From positions 46,379,016-46,443,015 of the forward strand of contig NC_052019.1 of NCBI RefSeq assembly GCF_015832195.1: a DNA stretch of 64,000 nucleotides, read 5' to 3'. Made by a program: the position numbers and the translations under genes. The notes beneath the pieces were generated by a model. It ran no database searches, had not been told where the DNA came from, and was given only the letters and a program-made list of their open reading frames with translations. This stretch comes from Motacilla alba alba. Taxonomy: Eukaryota > Chordata > Aves > Passeriformes > Motacillidae. How positions within the stretch are numbered: the stretch's first letter is position 1; each line of letters begins with the position of its first letter. Below, piece by piece: positions 53,201 through 63,234 of this stretch.

Positions 53201-56200
53201 GAAGGGTGAGCGAGGTGAACCTGGAATCCCTGGACCAAAGGTCAGTCTGATTTTTACATTGGAAATGTTTTGTTAGTTTTACACCTATGAACACATCTTT
53301 GCCTGCTGAAAAGTAGAACAAAACTTGGTGAGTGAACTTTTAAATGAAAATGCTGTCAAATGCTCTGCTTCATTCCAGAAGACAATGGCAGTTTTGTGTC
53401 CACAGCTGTGAAACTGCAGTGTGAATGGACTTTTATTTGGTCTACAAAGTAAGGACACTACCTACATACACTGTCATGGAATTGGCCTAATTCATTCCAG
53501 CTGAAGTACTGACCTCCAGGTCCCTAACTTTCAGCATTGAAGTTTGAACTCTTTGACCACTGCAGCAATTGAATGCAGAGAAAATCCATTTTGTATGCTG
53601 ATTTCTAACTCTCTAAGAAAGACATCAGTCTAACTAGTTTTAGCATTGTCTTAATATTTCCCCTGGTGTTGATACTGTCAAGTTTGTTTTTTTTCCTGGT
53701 GGATTTTGAAAACAATAAGGTTAATTTTGTGCTTCTTGGCCGGTTAAGTTTGTATTCACCTGGACTGTTGGGAAAAGAAGTTTAAGCTCCTTTATTTTAA
53801 ACTCCTTCTGTTAAAATATTTAGCTGTATTCTCTGTCTCTTGGCTATCATTTCTCAGGAGCAATGGAATGATATAGCTCATTCCTGAAAACCAGTGATAA
53901 TGATGCCTGTCTTTACTAATGCCAATACTACTTTTCCTTTGGAAGAGTGGAATTTGTGACCATTGCACTCTAGTGTTAAAAAATATATTGATCTGGGTGC
54001 TGTTAATATAAATTCCTTAAAATTCATTATCTTGATAATATCAATATAAAGTATTTCTGCTGTTCCAAACTGTAGTTAGTCATTACTAATTTCTCTTTCT
54101 CTGCACTCCCATTTCTCTACCATTTTTCTCCTATCTTCCTTCAAACAGGGGAAAACAGGTGAACCTGGATCTAGAGGCCCCAAAGGGTCAAAGGTTAGTA
54201 GTAAAGGAACTGTCTTTAGGGGACTAATTAACATGATGATTTTTAGGATCAATTTTTTGTAAAATTTCTCTTTAAAAGAACCTGTAACAATCTGCAGTGT
54301 TCTTTATAAGTGAAACCTTCTGACCTTCAATATTAGATAAAATATTTGAACACTGATATTCTAATCCTTTTTCTGTTACAACATCCATTCCACTCTGCTG
54401 CTGTTTTCCTCATGCAACATGGTTTCTCTCTGTGTAACTGATGTGTATTAGTCCTCCCACATGCCAAGACCCAGTGCCTGACTGTGCTGTTATTTGGTTT
54501 GTAATAATTTTATGGATCCACACTTTGGTGAGCTAGGAATCAGATGTATTACAAGTACTGCAGGCTGAGAAATGATGGTCAGAAGTCTGACAAAGGCAAG
54601 AATTGTTGATTGTGTTGCTGTTTTACCTGCTTTAAAAAGATTACTTTGGTTATATCTTTCCACCCTTTTATCTTTCTGTAAATATAGTTGGTTCACATAT
54701 ATGGAGAGATAAAATGTATGGTTTTTCTATTATTTTATCTGCTGTGCAAATACTGTTCCTTCTGAATTCCTTCATGTTGTGTGAGGGATGAAAAGGTACT
54801 TGTGTAGGTGGTTATTGACAGGTCTACTGTTGGAATAAGGGTGACAGGACAATGTAGGCTGGTGTGATCCTGTTTGCAGTACTTGTAAGGTCCTTGAAGA
54901 GTGGCCTTAAGTGTTTAAAGATGGGATTAAACAAGTGCCATTTAACCTCATGCATTGCCACCAGAAAGAAGTGTTGGAAGGCAAGAGAACTGATGAGGGA
55001 ATTAAAATATCAGAGTGAGAGCAGAAAAGTAAATCAGCCTCTCATTTGACTACAGTACCTGGGCACCTCCCACACGGACCAAAATTCTAAAGATATCCCC
55101 TTTAAGTCCCTTTTTATCAAAAAAGGATATACGATTTTCATTTTACCTGCATACCTGTCATGAAAATCTGGCCCACAGAAGTCAATCTAGTGGCGGGGAA
55201 CTTCATTTTTTAGCAGTTCCAATGTTCACTAGCTTCTGCCAAAGCAGCACTGAAGGGAAAGGCAGATGGCACAACCTTGATTATGCCCTGCCCACCAGCC
55301 TGCTCTCCATATGCCTTCATTATCTCTGTGAAAGTTTCCTGGTTTCTATTACCAGAAGGTTTTCTGTTCTCTTACCAATGGTGAATTAATAATTCTTCTC
55401 CTGACTTTTACCAGAGTTCTCTGTCAACAGGAGCAAAATTTGCAGTTCTTACCCATATTAATTTTGAGTAATATTAAAAGTAAAATGTAAGACCTTGCTA
55501 TGAAGGGGACTGTGAAATGAATTGTGGATGCTGGGAGATGAATGCATACATGTTTGAAATTCCCTCCATCATTTGAAGCATATTGCCAATAGCCAGGAAG
55601 AAAAAGCTGTGTGTAAGCTGGTAATCTTAAGCCTGTCACAGAAAGGGCATCAAGAAGCTCTAAATCTGATAGTACAGTTGTGTTTGTAGGGAGGCAGTGA
55701 CTCATACTAGGGCAGTTCAAAAGGTTAGTGGAGGCATGATCACAGAAAGAAAAGTTTATATATTTTGAAACACACATTTGAAGAAGTTTCTGCCTGTTTT
55801 CAGACTGAGTAACTTCGTTTCTCTAGTATTCTTTTCAAGCTTTTGATAGTAGTGTCATTAAGAATAGGGATTTTGCACAAATTGCTTAATTGGTCAATCT
55901 GCCCATTCTTTTGGTTCTTTGCAATTTTTTTTTGCAAACCAATACAATAATATTCACACAGAACCAAATGCATCATTGTCAATTCTGTCAATTACCAGTA
56001 CAGAGATTTTAATGGACTTTTTCCTTTCATTAAAGAAGATTCACATTCTTTTTAGGATGACAGGCCCTGTAAACCAGTTCATGTAAGAAAACATATTTAA
56101 CATATTTAAATGGGAAGAACCATGTGATATATTGTCAAATGGCATATCTGTTTTTTTCATGTATCATTTTTACATAGGGTGATACAGGTGAGAGAGGTGA

Positions 56201-59200
56201 CACAGGATCTGCAGGTCCACGGGTAAGTCTACTTCTCACCTCAGCTCTTTGTTTTGTACCCTTAGATTCAGTGCATGTGAACTAAAATTGTAGCAAGTAA
56301 TTCTAGTTAAAACTCCAGGTGAAATTGGGTACTTGACGCTGTTGGAACATGGCTGCTAACTGGACATTAATATGACTAACACCACTTGCCACTATTTGAA
56401 GCAGTCTGCAATCCACACTCTGTGGGCAGGATGTTACAGGCCAGGTGTTCTGACATTGTTCACTGCCAATACAGAACTAGAGTGTGGGAATATCCTTAAA
56501 TGTCTTCCTTCAGAGGTTTTATGTGTTTCCTTTCCCACTGCAGCACAAGTCACTTTGTACTGACTTGCTTATTTGTCTTTATTTTTAAAAAATATTTTCC
56601 TTTAAATTCTGTGTTTTATAGTAGTATATTGCAAGTACAATTAGAGTCTAACACCCCACAGTCAAGTCAAAGCATGTGACAGTAGTTAAGAGTCTAAAAT
56701 AGTCTTCAGCAGTTGTCTCAAAATTCTAATGGAAAATGTATTACAGGGACCACCTGGACAGAAGGGTGATCAAGGTGCAACAGAGATAATTGATTATAAT
56801 GGCAATATCCATGAAGCTCTGCAGGTATGCAAACCTAACAAGGCTGAATTTGCTTAGTCTGGTCTGGGAAAAGATCATTTGACAGCATTGTATTTCTCTT
56901 TTGCCTAGAGCTTGAAAACATTTTGTGTGCAAAATTGTTGAGCTTATTAATCAGGTATCACTTTCGATATTTGGAAACCAGGTTTTCTGTGCTAGAAAAA
57001 CTGTTTCCCTGATACAAATTAGCTGAGTGAATTAGTTTCATGTTCCCTGGAGACTACTGACAACACCTAATCAGGACGAAACTAATTCATTGTTGGCTTT
57101 GGTGTTTAGTGCTGAATTAATGTAATAAACCACATACACAAGTTCAACAGAAGTGTCTGCTTTTCAATTCACATATTATGATATTGACATTTCTTTTTTT
57201 TCCTTGTTTTCCTCCTCCTCTTCCTGTAAAATGCAAAGAGCAGAATATTTGAGATTTGGAAACCATGTAACATGGTTCCATTAGCAAGCTGTGGATTCAA
57301 TCAGCAACTTGAGTACATTAAGTAGACCAAGCACCAGTCTTCTCACTTATTCATTTCTGGAAAACCTATTTTGACTGGTGTGCAGAAAAGTGTAGAGGAT
57401 TAAAGTAGGGTTACAAAAAAGAATGAATGAGTGTTTGCATAAAAGCAAAGGACCAAGATGACATATGTCATTGCAGTCAAGGTGATTTACATTGCAGCAT
57501 ACTCAGATGCAAATTCTGTGCAGTATAACTCCACCAAAGTGAATGGCTTGCTTATGTGAAACTGAAGACTGGATTTGGCTCATTGTGCATCTGATCACTT
57601 TCTCACTGAAGCCGCTGAACTTTTTCCTTACATTTATGCAGTGGGAGTGGGTAAATGTCTGACCCGTCATTTAGTTTCCGAGACGCTTTCAAAAAATAAA
57701 AAACTCTCACTGCCTTTACTAAAATCTAAAAGCCTTGTATGTCACTAAGGCTGAGTCCGTTCTTTATTGTGTCTGTGGGGAGGTCTGCATAGACATGTTG
57801 TGAGGCTCTGCATTATGCTTGCCTCATTTGGTCTGCTTGCAAGGGACTTCAAACCCACAACTTTAAGTCATCAGAATCCCTCTCTGAGTTATGTACCTAA
57901 AGTAGCCTGAAATTCATGTTGTGTATTACCATACAGAGATTTAGCAGGGGCTTTAGCCCCTTTATCTCCTATATTCTATCTTTGTATTGTAACTCTGGCA
58001 TCAGTGTTAGTTTACAGGTTCCTCAGAAAAGCTGCAGCACATAAAGAAGCCTTAAAAGTGGACTAAAGCCTTCTGCAGTGGTTGAAACATTCTAGAAAGC
58101 CTTTATCCCATTGCAGATCGTTCTAAATGTCATCACCTTCTGATCCAGGGCAACAAATAATTGATATTAATGGGAATGGCTGTGCAAGGAGGGTGTAAGT
58201 AAGATTATATAGGATCAGTCAAAAATATCCTTGCCAAATCCAGCCCAGTCCTTTCAGATGGCAAACACCCATTCCTATGTCTCCTGGTGCCAAATTCTTA
58301 GGGGCTCTGAGATTTGCAGTTCTCTCACAAAAGCACATGAGAACTTCAGTGCTCAGCACTGAACTGTGAACTTGCCCAGAATTTGGCCTGCAGATTTAAG
58401 AAGTTGACAAGAGTTTGCAAGATATGGACTCCTTGTCTCTTGCTCGAATTCAGTAATAAATCATGAAGCAGTCTAGCAATTTAGTTGCTTTGCCTTGTGC
58501 CTCCTATTTAGTCTCATGTGCAATCTTAAAATTGCCGTCGTGGTTTGAGCAAGACCCTGCTGAGAGTATGTGGCTTTCACTTGGAGGATCAAATACAAAA
58601 TTCATCTCTCTGTCAAAATTGCTCTTCACACCTATTCTGCAGAATTTCCCTGGGCAAAAAGCAGTAGTTTCAGAAGTTTAACCTTTGTAGGGACTACAGC
58701 ATTAGATATTAAAATATCTGCCACTGTAAGGTGATCCATGACTGTGAACATGTAAACAGTTCTTTGCAATGGTATTTTTAGGTTTTCATACCTAGATATG
58801 CTCCTACTTGAACTTTTCAGTATTTTTAAAGTTCTGGATATATTTCCATTAATATGTTGAAATGCAAAGAATATGAGTATATTAAAGCCATGTGTTAGAA
58901 AACAATTTTGCTCAGGTATTTTGTATTAAGTAGGTTCCAGATCTTTGGCAACAGTACGAATTGTCACACTGATGTGTGGAGATTCTTTTACAGCTTAAAA
59001 GAGAAGATCTGCAAACTTTTATTTGCACATTGGATAATAATTACAAATGCAAAATATTTCTTGTTCCATGTAGGCCAGTAAGTTCTTCACATGCAAAAGG
59101 AAAGCATGTGTGAGCTGCAATATATGGGGGTTTTACTCCATTTAAAAATATAGACAAGCATTTAAATTACATTTTAATACTTTTCCACTTGCCATTAGAT

Positions 59201-62200
59201 TCTTTGGGAAAAAAACCTCGTGACAGGTCAAAGTATATTTTGCCTCCTTCCATAATGAAAATATCCTTTATCTTTCCAAGAATTCAAAATAGAATTGTAA
59301 TATACATAGCTGAGTTGTAGACTGGCAGTTTTGGATTTAGAACTGCATTTTTATATGAAAATTATTGTTACAGCTCCACTCCAGGAGTCGTATTTATTAC
59401 TTAAATGTTGGTGCATATCCTGCAGACATTACAAAACATAGGGGTAGTCTTTTGGTCAACTTCAGACACAAACCCATTATGTTTTCTTACGTCTTTGAAG
59501 CATTCTGCGTAGATTTTGCTATTTAGTCATTGTTTATTTGATCTCTTGCATTGCACAGAAGTACTGCCTTCATCTAATTCATCACAGAAACCAAGCAGCT
59601 AATAAAACACCAAGATTTAAAAAGATTCATGTTTTTGAAGGCGTGGTGTCTCCCACATGCTGCATAGGTTCTGTGGAGATTATAACTGTAGCAAACAGAA
59701 TTATTTATGTCATTGTTTAATTCTGCTACTGACAACTGTTGTTAATACCTTTTGCCAACAGAGGATTGCCACCCTGACTGTCACGGTAATTCATTACTGT
59801 TGCATGACTTACTGTGTGCCGTAGAACTTCTTTGTGCTGCAGCATGTTCATAATTCTGCTAGCTCAGGACATGTCTTGATTGGATGTCAACCTGGTTCAT
59901 CATAACATGTGTTGGCTTCTTTGCTTGGTGTTCCCATAGCAGAGGACCCATTGTTGAAAGCCAACAATGGAACCAATTCTGCTCCTTCTGAATTAATGGC
60001 AGAACTTCATCTAAGCACGAGACTGGGAAAGCACATTCTTTTTTAAGTTCTTCTCTGCAACATTGCTGTTAGTCGTATTTTCCCATCTGGACATACCCTT
60101 TCTTTGTATTAATGCAGGGGATTTTTAAATGTTGTTGTGGGGTTTTTAAAGCATCCCCCCTATGCACCATCCCAACCAGTGTTTGATATATGACACTGTG
60201 TCCACAGCCTGAGGTAGAAATGAAAGAAGTGGTTACAGCTTATTCCATGGCAATTTCACAAAGCACTGAGTATCCCCAGATGCACTTAGCATCTTTCAGC
60301 AGAATCCTCTTTACAACTGGTTGGAGATTTCTCTTGGTCTCAGATTGTTTTGGATCAGGCAGTGAGGGCTGGCAAATATGACGGGGTTTTGGTCTCCCTT
60401 CCATTAGGGGAAGCAGTGCCATTTCATCAATAGGAGCAGAGGACTTTATTATAAAATATGAGTTATACTGTTATTTTAACACTGTTTTTTGTGGTGGTGT
60501 TGTGGTTGTTGAGAGCTGTCATAGGTTAACAACTTGTCCATAACTAGTCTTGGTTTCCCTTGTGTTAAAAGTCTAACCCATTTTTTTACAGTAGCTGTAT
60601 TAACATTCACCCTGTGCTTACATGACAAGTTCTTCAGGAGTTTATTTAAAATCTGAGAGATTTGTGTGTTTCTTTTTAGGGACCACCAGGACCACCAGGA
60701 CCCCAAGGGCTGCAAGGGTCAAAGGTGATCTTCCTTACTTTACTCATTGTATCTTAAGGGTGGAGTATTTTATGGGTTTTTTTAAATGGTGTACATGTAC
60801 AGGTAGATGGAGCTTTCCAGCAGTTGTTTAACTGTAAATCTAACAAATATGGCATATTTCCAACTTTATATCCCAGATTCTTGAGATGTAGCTTTCCAGA
60901 ATAGGTGCCCTTGTTTAGTTGCCGCACAGAGATGCGTAACTAAGGACCAGCAAAATTAATTAGTACTGAAAGAGTGCAGAAGCATCTCACTCAGGGATTG
61001 GCACTGAGGTTGCTCCTGAGGACTTTGTAAAACAGCTACGCAACCAGACAGTGGCTCCCATGCCTCACTTCTGGCTGAGTGGGAGTGAGGTGGGCAAAAC
61101 TGTGTGCACGACCACTGGCCACCATGTGAGTGCATGTGCATGCAGCTTTTCTGTCACGGGGGCACCCACCCAAATAAGAGCAGTATTGTCTAATGCCAGT
61201 AAAAATTACAGTGTACACATGTGGGCAGAGCCTGGCTGGAAACCCAAGCCTGCCAATACCACCTGGCTGGTGCTTATAAGTAGTACAGAAGGGTTAGTGA
61301 GCAGCCCACACAGAGACAATGAGTTCCATATGCTGCACTGTTCTATAAAATTTAAATAATAAATTTGCCTATACTCAGAAAAGAAGTCTTGAAGTTAATG
61401 GACTCACCCTAAATGCTTTTAAACTAGTTGAGATGTTTCTCCTGTTTCTCAAATACTAGATACTGCATCTTCTCCCAGTGTCTGTATGCTGTTCCAAAGA
61501 GCAAATATGTGCATCTTCAATAACTGTACAAGACATTTCAATTTTAGACTTAATCCAGTATTTCATATAGAAATACATCACAATACACATGTACATTGTT
61601 TTGAGAAATTGTGAGAAACAAGGTTCATTCTGTGTGAAAACTGATGATAGAGTATACAGTTAAGTGTGCAGAAATTGCTTTTTGCATTATCATCTACCCA
61701 GCAATTCTGCAACATGGAGTATGTTGTAAAACAGAGAAGTTGGAGTGTGGAAGAGGTTGTGTTCCTTTCTATAGGTGAGTGTTCTCATTCAAAATTTACA
61801 ATGTAAAGCAGAATTCAACATCACAGGAGCTTGTTTCTAATGTCATCAACTCCACCCATCACCATAACTTGCTCCCTTGAAGAATGGTACCCAGGAACTG
61901 GTCATAAGACAATATGGTGAATGTGAACTCCTTCACTGGGTGGTTTATAATAGGGAAAAAAAAAACATGAAGTCTCTCTACCGTAGGTAAATCAGGGGGC
62001 ATGATTCTGTATTTATTCTAGTAGCAGGCAAAGTTTCCACTGGATTGGGGTCCTTTCACCCCAGGGATTTTGTCTCTTTTTCCTTTCTTTTTATGCACTT
62101 GTCTGGCCTTTATATAACCCAAAGTTTGTGTAATGTCATAATCAGGTGGGCTGTTTATTTAATATAGGTACTAAATACACACTTTTGACAGAATAGTCTC

Positions 62201-63185
62201 TAGCTTTGTTGTTGTTAATTATGGCAATTTCTCTGGCTCTTTTCTCTAGTGTCTGGGGCAGCTGGAATAATCAAGTTCTGTCTTAACTCTTATAGGGTGA
62301 ACCAGGATCCCCAGGAGCTCCAGGAGTTGATGGAGAGCAGGTACATTTTGTTTAAATCATATAGTGAAGAACATGTGGGCAACCATAGGGTGTTTTAAGA
62401 GATTATTTCCATGGTTCTAAGTTGTAATTTAGTTTTCATAATCCAAGTATTATGATTATAATAATTTAAAAATATCATTTGTAGTGCTGCTGCATACTTT
62501 GTGGTCTAATAGTGTCTGCATTTCTGCATTTTACTGGCAAAGATATAACGTGCACATGACTTCTCCTTGTTGGGATCAAAGGTAGAATTCTGTTGATGTC
62601 TCTAGTTTTTTACATGACTTGCTGAATAAGTCCATATTTTAGGGTCCTAAGGGCTCAAAAGGAGACACAGGTGATCCTGGAATGCCTGGAGAAAAGGGAG
62701 GAATTGGACTGCCTGGCCTACCAGTGAGTATGAAAAGTTAATTAATTAATTTTAGCAAAAAAAAAATCTTTTCTTTTTTTCTCTCTTCCATTATCAGGAA
62801 TTTCCAACAGTGCTGATAAATTGCAAATGGGACAGAAAGCACTGGGGAGAAAACTTGGAGATAGTTTTGCAGCAAATCTAGGAGGAGGTGTAAGATTGTC
62901 AGAACTTTTCATTCCACTTACAGTGAAAAAAAATTACTGTGTCGGGAAGAAAGAGATTAGTTGGCAGGCTGACCAAAGCTGTACTTCACTTGTAATATAT
63001 AGGACAACTTGGGCAAGGAGAAAGGAGCTACGTTTTGAATGGAAATTTCAGGTGACTTAGATTGAGGAAAGAGAAAAAATGCATGGCTAGTTATGGACGC
63101 ATTCTTCCTATTCTGTGTGTGTATATATATAAATCTATATTCTTCCTATTTTGTATATATATATATATAAAAATCAGTAGATTTA

Positions 63186-63234
<49 letters not shown>

